Shown: piece after piece, positions 1 through 11,090 of the stretch
How positions within the stretch are numbered: the first letter of the stretch is position 1
Layout of the letters: every line of letters begins with the position of its first letter
Source: Kingdonia uniflora
Taxonomy: Eukaryota; Streptophyta; Magnoliopsida; Ranunculales; Circaeasteraceae
Length of the DNA stretch: 64,000 bases
NCBI GenBank assembly: GCA_014058105.1
Contig: JACGCM010001978.1
Span: 1-64,000 of the forward strand
Direction: 5' to 3'
Notes under the pieces: generated by a model
The model's database searches: none
The model's input: only the letters and a program-made list of their open reading frames with translations
What the model was told of the DNA's origin: nothing
Translations under genes and position numbers: made by a program

Positions 1-800
1 CTCATAGACCATTCTTCGACGGACTTGACGACGACGATGCTTAGAAGTGAAGAAAATATTCTAGTATAGAATTTTTCCTTCGTTCTATGCATTGTCTGAG
101 AGGTCTAGGTTATTTGTTCATCAGTTGATTTTGATTACAGAAAGTTGATTTGTTTTAGTTAAACCCTAGTTTTTTCTAACTCTCAAATACACGTGATCTT
201 CATGTGAATCTCCCATCCGCGTTCGTAATAATCACGTCATTGGTATAAGAGCTGCGCTAGAATCCAGTAATCAGTTTTAAGAGTAAAGATAACTCGTAGA
301 AGCCGACAATGTAGTGAGGATATCGGATAATCTTGATAAACTTGAAGGGCTTGTAGGAGCCTTTCCCCCTCAACCACATCCGTTGTGCGTAACCGAAGAT
401 CACTCTCTAGAGGGAAGCGTCGCTGCGAGGAGCGACGAACTGAACAATCCGTTTACAAGTGAAGAAGAGGCACGAGAATCTAGCGTGCAAAGCCACTCAT
501 GTGGGTGGCGGGTGGATTATAAGCCACTAAAAATTCTGCCCAAAATGAAACCGACATCCAGGCGAATCTCTGAAGCCAGACTACTCCGGCCAGTGCGGCA
601 CGTTGATATGATGACATGGCATGGAAATTGGCGATATGAGGCTTTCTAATGTTAAATCTTCATGTTTACTATTGGAAATGCTGATACACACATTAAGATT
701 AGGAATCACAAATAAAATCTCTATTAAGATTGATACAACAAATTGCAAAATTTACATGACACCATCTCGTAAACAAACAAAAAAGTTGGAAACATACAAG
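1..800 (+). mobile_element. 3' end of an LTR plus primer-binding site of a degenerate LTR retrotransposon
   Basis: The stretch tggtataagagctgc at 241-255 resembles the primer-binding site complementary to initiator Met tRNA (TGGTATCAGAGC) found just inside the 5' LTR of plant retrotransposons. The preceding bases end ...atcacgtca at 231-239, a normal LTR end (CA), so 1-239 is read as the right part of an LTR cut by the window edge. From about 314 an open frame of 111 codons follows that I cannot assign; it may be decayed gag. No protease, integrase or reverse transcriptase motif is visible, and the minus-strand exon at 802 begins soon after. The LTR/PBS call rests on this one signal; the extent of the internal part is a guess. 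Confidence 0.45.
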
Positions 801-801
801 T

Positions 802-1235
802 TCACACTATAAGACCTCCTAGAGTATCTTCATCTTCGTCTTTGTCTTTGTCTTCGTCTTTGTCTTCTTCTTCATCAGCGTCATCTTTTTCTTCGTCTAC
901 ACTGCCACAGGTTGTTTGGTTCTGCACAGGTTTCTTGGAGTCTTTGGACCGTGTAGTGTATCTAAGTCTTTTACTAGTTCTCACTTTAGCAGCATCAGCA
1001 TTGTCTTCTTCACTTTCACCAGTCCAATCTTCGTCGTCATTGGCTTCTTCTTGCTTCTTTCTCCTAATACCTTTCGTATTTCTTGACCTTTTCCTTTCGC
1101 TTACTTCATCTTCATCTTCATCACCATTGTTATTCTTTTTAGGTTCCTCGAGGAACCAGTCCCAGCTCTTTATTACTCGGATCTTTTGCTTTGGGTAGTT
1201 GTCAAACTCGTGACCCAGTACCACAAAACCAAACT
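802..1235 (-). CDS. Last exon of an acidic, lysine-rich nuclear-type protein (unidentified)
   Basis: On the minus strand a splice acceptor (ttcttaatgcag) ends at 1236, and the exon reads to a stop at 802. It begins ...FGFVVLGHEFDNYP, then a conserved-looking stretch ending IKSWDWFLEE, then about 100 residues of alternating acidic and basic low complexity. These include a bipartite-like basic patch (KRSRNTKGIRRKK) and an Asp/Glu/Lys tail ending DTLGGLIV. Such tails are common in nuclear chromatin or DNA-repair proteins; the Trp-containing start could be the end of a BRCT-like fold, which is only a guess. Upstream exons were not found with confidence. An ATG in good context at about 2293 (MAGNSGRDKD...) on the same strand is a possible first exon but runs into a stop at 2213. 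The plus-strand frame here is a shadow caused by the repetitive GAA/GAC coding. Confidence 0.5.
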
Positions 1236-2429
1236 CTGCATTAAGAACATCACAGGTTCATTCAGGACAAAGCAAATTTCAATCTAACAGCTTCCATTTG
1301 CACACCATTATAAACTTATCTAGTCATATAAATATGCATAACTTTTTAGAGACAAAATATAACATGCATAACTAGAAGATGTTGAATTCTAAGAGAAAAA
1401 TGTGTCGGTAACGGGGAAACAAAAAATTCATAGTAATAAAATGAAGCATGAAGAGTGAAGACATCTATGTAAAAAAAAAAAAAATTCACAAAATATGAGA
1501 CACACCATGAAACCTGCAGGTTCATTTGGATATCAAATTACTCTTGAATTCAATTACTGACTAATTTCGCTACAAATGTGAGATAAATGGAAACCAATAC
1601 ACTGACATAAACATGTTAAACAATCCAATGCCAATGATAAGCTGAAGTGCTAGTGAATTTAATTATCCAATGCTCTTCAAAGCATTTTCCCGTTGTGGTG
1701 TTTTCAGGCAAAATACTGTAACAATAATTCAACACTTCAGCCTAAAGTAACGCAAAATGCAAACCAAAATGCCACGTTAGACATTGTACTCAAACACAGC
1801 AAGGCAGCTTAAGAAAGCTGCATAAGTGACCAATGTACAGCTACTACATAGATGAATTTACCAGACCTAGGTTCTAAACGTGTGTAAAACAGCCCAAAAT
1901 GATACACCCAAGAATATGAATTGAGGCCAATGGTCAAGAGTAAAGCAGCAAGCCAACTCGGCCTCTACCCTCTACACGCTTTATGCCTTACGTCTTCCTT
2001 TCAATTGAAACGGATTCCGGAACCACCTCCCACTCAAAATTCATACGTAACCACATTGTTCAAAGGCGGATTCCGGAACCACACTAGTGATCTTCACTTA
2101 TCACTAGTAGTTATACAGGTTGTTGTTTTTTGCTGGGCAAGCAGGGGTTAGTCAAGGACCCCAGAACCAGATATAGTAGTTAGTTGTTATACAGGTTCAT
2201 GCTTAAGTTGAATTAAAATCCAAAATGCTTAAGTTTGACAACATCAGGAACCTTAAGTCCTAAATCCTTATCCCTTCCACTATTTCCCGCCATTTCTTCC
2301 TCCTCTTCTAAACATTCCAAATTCTGACTAAAATCTCTCTTTCCACTAATTTCTTCTCCAACCCCATCTCTCTTCAGGGTCAACCTATTGGGATTTTTTG
2401 CAGAAACGCAGAACCGATTACCAATTCTT
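1236..2429. other. Intronic or intergenic sequence, no assignable gene
   Basis: Low-complexity AT-rich DNA with no convincing coding frame. It would be intron if the acidic protein's earlier exons lie to the right. A candidate minus-strand start codon at about 2293 (aagaaATGGCGGG) opens a short frame ending at 2213. No transposon termini were recognised. The 13-base run of A at 1471-1483 is the only obvious simple repeat. Confidence 0.4.
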
Positions 2430-2527
2430 ACTGCGATAAGAGTAAGTAGGATCCTATATTGATAAGAAACAAGGAACACTTTAAATCGAAGTTTCGAAAT
2501 TTATGAACTAGTTATTTTACCTCACAA
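2430..2527. repeat. About 98-bp repeat shared with the 3' edges of both NLR blocks
   Basis: Starting at gcgataagagtaagtagg and ending ttacctcacaaaataaa, this segment recurs with few mismatches at about 25999-26100 and 45174-45276. Those two copies form the outer (3') edge of the duplicated NLR1 and NLR2 blocks. Here there is no NLR next to it; a LINE fragment and FAP2 exons follow. It therefore looks like the scar of an NLR block that once stood here, or the edge sequence from which the blocks were copied. Confidence 0.7.
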
Positions 2528-2744
2528 AATAAAATAAGATATCTCTTGTTCGACGAGAATGAAAGTTGCAGGGAAAAATAAGATAGAAGCAATGATTCAG
2601 CAGCTCTGTTCCCTTCTTTGTATAAACATTCACAATATCCATGATGTCCATGATCTGATTGTACTGCATACGAGTAGACTGTCACAATCCAGTTGCTTCT
2701 GATTCCCAACTTTTGTTCCCAGTTTTGCATCCATTCAACCTAAT

Positions 2745-3490
2745 AGATAATTTCTAAGTGGCCTAATTTCAGGATACACACCCCACTTTCTGAGATAAAA
2801 ATCATTATTCTGCCCCAACCTGAATTTGAAATTTGAAATGCTGCACCTGAATCTCACTTCATAAAAAATCTTCATATATAGACCCTCTTCAGATATAGAG
2901 ACTTGGTTGAACTGTCTTTGATTTCTTTCAAACCAAATATGGTAAACTGTAGCGCAAAAAGCTACCTTAAGAATTTTACCCCTTGAGTTGTCAATGGAAG
3001 CAATTCTAACTAACCAATCAAACTCAGCATACCAGCCCCGAAATCTGTTTAGTGTAGCCCAGATTTTCTAAAACAGTTCCCCAAACTTTCTGAGTATAAG
3101 GGCATTTAAAAAACAAGTGATCCCTGTTTTCCTCATTTGCAGGGCAGAAAGAACAATAAGAAACAGGTAATTTCCCAATTTTCATTGCTAGCCATGTGAG
3201 AAAAGAGTGTCTAGGTATAGAGTCCTTATCCCATATAACTCTATGCCAAGGGTCTTTGTTTTACACTTCCTTATAGCCTCCCAAGCAGATTTTGTTGTGA
3301 ACTTCCCATCAATATTTAAAATCCAAGTAACTTTATCTTCTACATCTGATTGAGGTTTATCTAGCTTAACAATCTCATTCCAGATTCTCCCCATATCTGA
3401 AGATCTAGTTCTAGTATTAAGAATAACCCAATCTTCATTTGAGATGATATCAGATACTTTAGCCATTTTAGACTGTATCTCCATGGTTGA
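2745..3490 (-). mobile_element. LINE (non-LTR retrotransposon) fragment, C-terminal part of ORF2
   Basis: On the minus strand the frame from 3484 contains VTWILNIDGKFTTKSAWEAI. After a frameshift near 3250 the other frame continues with WHRVIWDKDSIPRHSF and CSFCPANEENRDHLFFKCPY. This is the zinc-binding reverse-transcriptase region (zf-RVT, Cys-x2-Cys...His...Cys) typical of plant L1-type ORF2 proteins. It is followed by an AATVYHIWFERN-like linker (here FCATVYHIWFERNQRQF). Both ends are missing and several frameshifts are present, so it is dead. It lies directly upstream of the FAP2-like exon at 3600 and may have inserted in that gene's intron. Confidence 0.75.
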
Positions 3491-3599
3491 TCAATTTTTA
3501 TATGTTTCCTAACGAGAAATGTTTAGATGGTAAACATGGACGGTAACATGATAAGTATAGGCCAACTAAAATATCTTCTTCATTTTTATTTCTTTCCAG

Positions 3600-4259
3600 T
3601 GCTTTTGAGAAATCTCTTCGATCCCGGTTATTAAAGGTAAATATTTTATGCAGCCAAAACTTCAGAAGTTCTTTGTTTTGTCTCTTTATTAACTATTCTT
3701 GCTGACTCGTGTCTTGTAATCCTGTAAGATGAATCCAAACATCGATTATTACTGCTTGAGAACGTTCGACTCGTACTTCGCTCAAGATATATCATTACCT
3801 GCGGTAATCAACCCTTATTCCTAAATTATTTTTTCTTGATTAGCTTCTAGTCCGCAGAATATCGTATCATTCCGTCATTCTTTAGAAAATTAATTACTAG
3901 AGTTCGTCTTCATTAACATGGAGAACTATGCATCACACACAAATATCCCAAAAAGTTGTTACAATACTCCATCATGAATTTAAGTAGTGTTGTACAAGAT
4001 TTTCATGTAGAAATGAATTAATGATTGAAAATGAAACTAACGTTGAAACAGATGAATCAAATCATAAAAATACTTGCCTTAAAGAAGCTACTAATAGCCT
4101 CATCATATACCATGTTTATCGTTTTTGGGGTTGCAATAGACTTACAAATATTACAACTTACGGTATCTAAACTCGTGTTTATATGCAGAGGCTTTCTTTG
4201 ACATGTACATTGGGGATGACCCGGTATCAATGCAGGCAAAGGAAGAGATTGTACTTTGA
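3600..4259 (+). pseudogene. 3' exons of an FAP2-like (chalcone-isomerase-fold fatty-acid-binding) gene, one exon missing
   Basis: Three exon-like pieces match the C-terminal half of plant fatty-acid-binding protein 2, a plastid CHI-fold protein. Exon c is 3600-3636 (AFEKSLRSRLLK, acceptor tttctttccag, donor GTAAAT). Exon d is 3729-3803 (MNPNIDYYCLRTFDSYF..., donor GTAATC). The terminal exon is 4189-4259 (AFFDMYIGDDPVSMQAKEE..., stop TGA at 4257, acceptor tttatatgcag). Splice phases join c to d correctly. The exon expected between d and the last one (the GTRIDF...GAVQSK region in the family) is not visible in 3804-4188, and no 5' exons lie upstream, where a LINE fragment stands instead. So this copy is broken. 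Matching upstream exons occur at 44566-44934 on the same strand. Family assignment is from recall of the conserved strings, not a search. Confidence 0.65.
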
Positions 4260-4529
4260 AATTAGCTCGTGGCCCAGTCGTTCTTTCCATCACTTTTTTT
4301 GGGAAGGAAAATAAAGAAGTAGAGAAAATACAAAGAATTTTGGTTCATTGCAAGGAACGGATTCCACTGTTATCCCTATTACGAGAGAACATTTGAAGAA
4401 TATAGATGGAAACGTAGAAAGTAGATTATAAGGTGTTGTGAAAAATCAATGAATTGTATATTTCATATATAGTTTGTTATTTAGTACAATTCTTTCCTGT
4501 TCTATCAGTCAGTATAATTTTTATGTTTT

Positions 4530-4885
4530 TATTTATTTAGTTTGATGTAACACTAATTATGACCCGTTATCTGATAGGCTTAATACAGTTCAATCTAGTG
4601 CAGGATACTACTTGGGGTATGGTTTACTTTTCTGTTCATGATTTGAAATGGTATAGCACAAAATGCAGAAAAAAAAACTTGCAATGTAATGGAGAGTGAC
4701 AACGTAAAGCTTTCATACAAAACTACCTTAAAAAAAGTGTAATGGATTCAAAGAGTGCAATGCCAATATCAAATTACAATAGCAGAGAGATGTATTACAC
4801 ATGAGCAAGGACAATAAAAAGAGGAGACAGTCTGAGGCCAAACACATTGGTAAATTTTTTGATGAAAAATAGTATTGAGAAAAAA
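4530..4885. repeat. Dispersed spacer repeat, also at 25084-25460
   Basis: The sequence from ttatttatttagtttgatg to gaggccaaacacattggta is repeated at 25084-25460 with small indels. Parts of its right end (ggccaaacacattg...ttgatgaaa) also recur at 40108-40155 and 49730-49760, in each case just left of the palindromic motif array. It contains no believable gene. It marks the left border of the array-kinase module. Confidence 0.7.
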
Positions 4886-4939
4886 TTTCAGGACGGGTAA
4901 AAGGAATTGAGCAATGAATCAAATGATTTGGCAACTATC

Positions 4940-5010
4940 ATAATATCCCAAATGATTCGGCAATACTGAGAAAGCAAACTAAAAAAATATGCCAAATAAT
5001 TCGGCACTTC
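4940..5010. repeat. Left remnant of the GCCAAAT(G/A)ATTCGGC motif array, split by the MULE
   Basis: Copies such as cccaaatgattcggcaata and gccaaataattcggcactt occur here. They continue at 8245-8797 on the other side of the MULE, which therefore inserted into one array. See the 8245 entry for the motif. Confidence 0.75.
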
Positions 5011-8000
5011 TCATACTTATAAAAATTGCAACAATACCCTATTTTTGAAGTTTTGTTACATTTAGTACCCTATTCTTTTATAATACCCGGACTACTCCTA
5101 TTTTGATTTTTTAAAACACCAAATTCAATACTTCATCGGTTGTAAGAGGTTCACAAAAATAGATCTTCTTCACACTGTTTCTTCTTCCCCTGCTTATCTC
5201 TTTTCTAGGTTTCTACAAAAACCAAAAATCTAATTGATGCATTATTATCCAAAAGCAAATTTAAAAAAGATTTTGATCTTGGTAGGTCTTAACCTAATAT
5301 TAAATACTTACAAATCTCGAAGAGCATTGGGCATTTACTCAAACTTTGGGTTTAATGAATTGGTGATACTTGAATACCCTTAATTGTTTGTGAAAGGTAC
5401 TGTTCACGATCTTCTCTTTTTTATTCCTTATAAATCATATATATTATCAATACTTAATTTGATCAAAAAGTAAATGATACCATGCATCCCTTTAAAACCC
5501 TATTCTTTATACGACATTTGGAAATTGCATAAAGTTGTTTCGTATTCTTATAAAACTCTATTCCCCCTTATTTCTTTAATTAAACTTTTGCAATGTTTCT
5601 TACTCGTTAATATAAGAGATGAAGGGTCCAAACAGCTTCTATGATTTTCTTATGGGAGATGATGAGCAAATCAAATTAGAAGGGTCAGTTGCTAGTATTT
5701 TTTAGGTTACGGGGTAACTAGCTCTTATTTATTATTATTTTTAATAACAAATAATATAATTAGAAATTTCAGTGATAATGATGACCATGTGAGTTCGAGT
5801 TCTGAATATACAAGTGGTAGTGGAGAGAGTGAAAATGAGGAATTAATGTCGATTGAAGGTCTTGTTGACATTGAAAATCCAATGCTGGATCGGGCGCCTT
5901 TTCCGATTGCATTAGGCCACGAGTTCAAAGATGCGCATGAGTTTCGTAATGTTTAGATTGACACTATTATCAAAGTTGGGTTTGAGATAAAATTTCTTAA
6001 GTAGGGCTAATATGCAAGATACTAATAAGGTTCGGGTGAGGACGCTTAGAGATGACCATATATGTCCAAGACTTGATTCAAGAGGCAATAAAATGGCGGC
6101 ATCCGAGTGGGTTAGCAATATGGTGATTGGGATGGTTCGTGAGCATCCCGACTTTAAGCCTAAAAGAATTGGTACTTTCATCAAAACTCAATTTAACTTC
6201 GAGATAAAATATATAGCAACTTGGAGAGCGAAGGATAGATGTTTAACCCATATTCACGGGTCTTGGGTTGGTGCATATAAAAAACTTGAAGATTATATGA
6301 GGTGCTTGGCAAGAACAAACATGGGCAGTGTTACAATGATACAATTTCAAGAGCGTAATCCTAGTAGCAATGTTGATAACACTATACCAGTTAATTGTAG
6401 AAGGTTTCATAGATTATTCATTGCTTATAGGGCATCTATACTAGGTTTTATTCATGGATGTTGACCGCTTATTTTTATTGACGGTACACATATTAAGCAA
6501 GGGTAGAGGGGAGTAATTCTTGCTGCAATAGGAATGAACGTAAATAATGACATGTTTCCGATTGCAATTGTCGTTGTTGAAATATAGTCGAAAACAACTT
6601 GGGAGTGGCTTTTTCACCAGTTTTGGCATGTATTACTTCAGCATTCAAATTATAATAGTATGATTATAATATCATATAGGCTATGCGGGTTAGAGGGTGC
6701 AGTGAGTGATTATTTTTCAGAGGCTAAACTTGGGAGATGTATGTGGCATCTTGCACAGAATATGCAGAAAAATTTTGGCATTAAAATCATAAAGTTTCAC
6801 TTTTGGCCGATTGCTAAAGCATTTACAATTGCTGATTATAACGTACTTCTCGCTAAGCTAGAAACTTTTAATAAGTCTGCTGCTGGTTGGATTAGAGTTA
6901 GTAATCTATAAACTTGGGGTACATCTCAGTTTATTGGCGAGACGTACGGGCATGTAACTTCTAACATGGCTGAGATTTTTAATAATTGAATTTTGGCTGC
7001 ATGATATTTGTTAAAAATACCAACCTTTATTTTTTCATTGTTTTAAGTTAAAATGACATTTGTTGACATATAATATTTTTGCAAGTTTCTACCCGTTTTT
7101 GCTATGTTAGTCAATACGGTTTTCATTGATGAAACTATTTTGTGTTAGACGAGATGAGGCAATTCAAATTAGCAAAAACTTTTACACTGTATGCAGATAC
7201 TCAACTTACAGAGGCTGCAAAAGAGTCAAAAGATTATATCGTTAATCCGAGTAGTGACATTTTATATGAGATTCGAGACATGAATAACTGGGGTTTCGAA
7301 GTGGACTTATCGAACAAAACTTGTACATGCTTGGGTTGACAAAGATTTTGTCTACCATGATCTCATGATTTTGCTGCCATTCACACTGCAAAAGGAAGAT
7401 CACTTTATGAATTTTGCCATCCGTACTATTCTACAGAGCTTTATCGTTTAGTTTTTCGTGACCAAATTGATCCCGTCTTGTCAAATTCACCATAAGGATT
7501 TGTTTTATTTGAAGAAATTATACCACCAAAGAAAAAACGAAGAGTTGGTCGTCCAAAAGTTAAGAGAAGAATGTCTGAAGCTGGAAATAAAAAATAGAGT
7601 AATGTATTGGTCAATTTGTAAGGAATTCGGACATACGAAAAGACAATGTGGTGATAATTCATCATGATGCACAAGGCTTGTTGTACCTTTTTGTGTTTCT
7701 ATTTTCCCTAAATTAGTTTTGGATTGGCTTCTCTTATTTTTATTTTAATTGAGTTTCAATAAAGACATGTGACTCTCTTCTTCTTTTGGTTCCATTATTA
7801 AATTGAATAAAGACATAAGTGAAGATTGATTCTCTTTTGGTTTTGTTATTATGTTCTTTTGACTGTTTAAAGTGTAAGTATTGTTGTGTATATGGTTTCT
7901 TCTCCTTACTCGTCACCTTCGTTCCAGCCCAAATCAAACAAATGTTTGTGAGATTACTCAGCCGTGTTCAAGCACAATCAATTGAGCATTGTATTTAGGC

Positions 8001-8240
8001 TTGAATATGGAACTATGAGAAAAATGAGGAGAATAAAATGCACCAGTATTTTTCCCTATTACCTACTAAACAGGTTTCAAGTAAAAGAATTGAAGTTTGA
8101 ATTAAAAAACATGGGCAAATTTGGTATTACAGTACTATATCTGACAAAACTTCAAAAATAGGGTCCTCTCGTAATTTTTAGAAGTACCATGTACTAAATA
8201 TAATTTTTAAAGTACTTAAGACCCTATAAAAAAATTCCCT
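5011..8240 (+). mobile_element. Degenerate Mutator-like element (MULE) with terminal inverted repeats
   Basis: A 21-bp perfect inverted repeat (accctatttttgaagtttt at 5036, complement at 8144-8164) lies in longer imperfect arms of about 50 bp. The paralogous array at 40241-40262 runs from cggcacttc into tataaccaaactt without interruption, an approximate empty site that places the ends near 5011 and 8240. Inside, plus-strand frames show a MuDR-type transposase in pieces. The N-terminal DNA-binding part is 6012-6464. The catalytic core around FIDGTHIKQG lies near 6470-6530 and carries stops. The LGRCMWHLAQNMQKNFG segment is at about 6730. A SWIM-type zinc finger (NKTCTCLG...) is near 7310, and a basic tail is near 7540. 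Multiple stops and frameshifts make it inactive. No clear 8-9 bp target duplication was found. Confidence 0.8.
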
Positions 8241-8244
8241 CTAT

Positions 8245-8797
8245 AACCAAACTTCACAAAATAATTGGTCAAGTCTTGTACAATCAAAAGCATGCCACAT
8301 AATTCGGAACTTCTAATTTTTTATTACCAAACATGGCCAAATAATTTGGCAAGTCTTGTAAAATCGAAAACATTCCACATGATTCGGCAATTTTAAAAAA
8401 TAAAACATGGCAAAGGATTTGGCAAATCTAAAAAACCTTTAAACCTAAATTTGCCAAATAATTAGGCAAATCTTGTAAAATTTAAAACATGTCCAATGAT
8501 TCGGCAATCCTGGAAAAATAAAAAACCAAAATACCAATCACAAATATGCCAAATGATTCGCCAATTCAGAAAAAATTAACTATTGCAATGTGCCAAATTA
8601 TTCAGCAATATTGAAAAAGAATCTATCAAAATATACAAATAATTCGGCAACTCTTAAAAATAAAAAATATGTCAAATTATACGGATGTTCAGAAAAAAGA
8701 TAATACCATAATTTCCCAAATAATTGGGCAAATCTGGTAAAATAAAAATCAAGCCAAATAATTCAGCAATACTGAAAAAAATAATGTTTCCATATAT
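8245..8797. repeat. Array of near-palindromic GCCAAATGATTCGGC motifs
   Basis: A 15-bp near-palindrome (consensus gccaaat[ga]att[ct]ggc) recurs roughly every 35-60 bp, separated by A-rich spacers (aaaataaaacat, aaaatctaaaacatg). Every copy is slightly different, so this is an old, diverged minisatellite. The same array occurs at 40170-40620 and 49785-50160, beside NLR or kinase sequences. The array ends where copy A of RLK1 has its deletion junction (8797/8798). Confidence 0.75.
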
Positions 8798-9954
8798 ACC
8801 AGAACCCAGTTTCCTAGAGTATTTCCCAGTGAAGCTCTCAAGTTGCTGAGGTGAAAACCGGATCGGTTTCTCCTTTGCCATATCGTCAAGAAACCTCTCC
8901 ACGGTCTGTGCATAAATAGTTATGGTTTGTGTTTGATCATCAGTTGTTGACTGACCTTCCTGGCAGCAGATCCATTTCACAAAGTCGCAGAAAAGAGCTA
9001 CTATCATAATCACTGCAATTGGACTTGGAAAAGTTTAGAACTACGACACTTGATACAGAAAATATTCCTATTTCGGTAAAATCATGAAGATGATGATGAT
9101 ATTACTGAGTCAATTTGGCATATTTGACGGAATAACACGATAGATGTGTTGTTTCAGGGTTTTTATTTATTGTTCTTTTGGAAGGCCAACCATTTTGGAG
9201 ATCGGTAACTCATAATTAAGCGTACCTATGGAAGGGCGCAAAGTTCTAAGGAAACTAAATCCCAATGGTACCAGTAGGGTTGTTTTAGCTTCAAATCAAC
9301 AATTGTAGACTGAATTATATGAACTTGGTGAAGGTAGAATTGGATTAACTCATAATGGTATTGGTGTAGAATTTCTCTCGAAATATGGGTGCAGTCTTAA
9401 ACAGTGAGATATAGCAGTATACTAGTTGAAAGACTTGAGCCTAGTGATAGTCGAGGATCAGCACAACTTAATAAGCTGCTATAGCGTGTACTGTGCACCT
9501 TATTCAAGCAGAGCCCTTTCAGAATAAATAAATAAATAAATAAAGGCTAAAAAATAACATAAGATGGGGCCAACATTGGTGCGCCTAGAATCGGCTAGAC
9601 TCAAAAATCTCCAACACAGCCTCATATCCGAGCTCAAACCCTGGATTAAAAGAGTGATACGCCTGAGATCTAGGCCCGAGACTGTCTAAATCATCTAGGT
9701 AAACCATGGAGTCTAAAAACCGACGTGAAATTCATTAGAACCCCTTAATCCCCAAAATGATCAGGCTGTCCTAGAGGTTGTCTTACAGTAGAATACATCA
9801 AAATCAAAATCAAAACTCGGTAGCAAACCAACTGAAAGAACTAATGCACAAAACCGAAAGGTAATAATATATATAACGAAAATATTAGTTAGAATCATAG
9901 CTTACCGATTACGATTACCACTACGATGAAAGTGATCAGGAAGGCTGAAGACAT
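8798..9954 (-). pseudogene. RLK1 copy A: LRK10-like receptor kinase truncated by a deletion
   Basis: Exon 1 is 9906-9954 (MSSAFLITFIVVVIVI, donor GTAAG at 9905-9901). Exon 2 starts at 9012 after acceptor ttgcag and runs through the membrane segment and juxtamembrane region to LGSG of the glycine-rich loop. At 8798 the coding sequence stops abruptly and continues into array DNA. Compared with the intact copy (50454-52663), the stretch equivalent to 50057-51531 is gone: the end of exon 2, intron 2 and all of exon 3, that is nearly the whole kinase domain. The remaining frame runs into IYGNIIFFS... and then a stop. Only a membrane stub could be made. Confidence 0.85.
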
Positions 9955-10179
9955 CTCACACAGTTCAGGGATGAGGTTTGAAAGATAGACAGGACCGTGC
10001 AAATATTTTTGAGATATATGAGGTAAAGATCAAATTAAGGCTCAAATGTTTCGGACCGCACTTGAAGCTGACTTGCCTATTAGTAAAAACAAAGTCAAGT
10101 TTCCAGGCAGAGACATCTCAATCATAATTTCCTTTCGGAAACTCAAACCGAAATTTCCAGGCAGTGTATACAAGATTTT

Positions 10180-10570
10180 CAGGCCTGGCTTGTTATCAGT
10201 GAATTGTTATCTATACTCAGCTGTGACTTGTGATGCAAATATTCGCCTTTGGCTGTTTCCAATTGCAACTTCTCCCACTTGATACTTTTGGTCTTCTGAA
10301 ATAGTATGTTGGTCTAGTGATCCATTCTCCATATACTCCTTTTGTTTCCAATTGTTATTTATACTAGTGCCTTATGTTAGTGTCAAAGCACAAGCATGAC
10401 TAAATTCTTATGATAAAATCTTCAGATAGTGCTCACTTCTACTATGAATTGCTCTTTTACTTCTTTCATTGCATTGTTGTTGAGTAAATACGTTGATCGC
10501 AACCTAAAAATAATGACCTACGGTACTTAACTCCTAGTTGCACTCTATTCGGAAATTTCTTCAATTATTT
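10180..10570 (-). pseudogene. Degenerate LRK10-like kinase fragment, copy A
   Basis: On the minus strand broken pieces of the N-lobe can be read: KFPNRVQLGVK (compare KFPNGVQLAVK), NNNAMKEVKEQF, VEVSTI, YHKNLV, then a frame giving EYMENGSLDQ after frameshifts. Stops lie between the pieces. In copy B (about 52920-53290) the junction around the VL-N codons retains more sequence (gtacc). It is a relic of a third kinase between RLK1 and RLK2. The plus-strand 78-codon frame at 10046 overlaps it and has no recognisable content. Confidence 0.7.
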
Positions 10571-11085
10571 GGGGATTAATTAAGGGGTTTACTTGGAATC
10601 TTGGATGGAAACTTCTTCTTTTTCTTTCTTTTTATCGATAAACAGGGATTGACTTGCCGTATAATTTGTCACCACTCACTTGACTACTCTACTGGGGCCA
10701 AGCGAACGGTAGTCCCCTCTACTAGAAACCACAATGATATCCAAACGAATCAGTAGGCAACAATAGAAACGTGAAAATTTTGTGACTAGTAGTCATACTA
10801 GGAACCACGATGATACCCAACTAGTTTAAAACTAAAATGGTAAGGCATCGATATATATATATATATACATATATAAAAGTGGCAACTTGGCTATGCTTTT
10901 GGGTATATCTAGGTAAAAAAAAAAAAAACAGTATAATCAAGAAACATCCGTCCATGAAAGTCATTGTATACGCATACATAATCTCAAATGCCTAAACAAG
11001 GATCCAACATAACTACTGCGTAAAGCAACAATTAAAACATGTTGTCACAAATTTAAGTAATAATGCTCCATCAGAACCAGCTTCT
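10571..11085. other. Intergenic, with an (AT)n run
   Basis: No gene seen. An (AT)n tract at about 10852-10875 and a poly-A tract at about 10916-10928 differ in length from the equivalent positions in copy B (near 53570 and 53630). Confidence 0.6.
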
Positions 11086-11090
11086 AAGCA

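Noticed and set aside
842..1198. Plus-strand Ser/Leu-rich 118-codon frame
   Set aside because: It is the antisense shadow of the acidic minus-strand exon; GAA/GAC-rich coding leaves the opposite strand open.
2213..2479. First exon of the acidic protein gene (MAGNSGRDKD...)
   Set aside because: Good start context but no convincing donor before the stop, and it overlaps the shared edge repeat; not listed as a gene.
4057..4293. Minus-strand 78-codon frame over the FAP2 terminal exon
   Set aside because: The plus strand here has a splice acceptor and a conserved FAP2 C-terminus, so the minus frame is a shadow.
8245..8797. CRISPR-like array
   Set aside because: Repeats are diverged, palindromic, irregularly spaced with A-rich linkers, and the DNA is plant nuclear; CRISPR arrays do not occur there.
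10046..10282. Plus-strand frame beginning MFRTALEADLPIS, also at 52687
   Set aside because: Open in both duplicates, but it overlaps decayed kinase sequence on the minus strand and resembles nothing.
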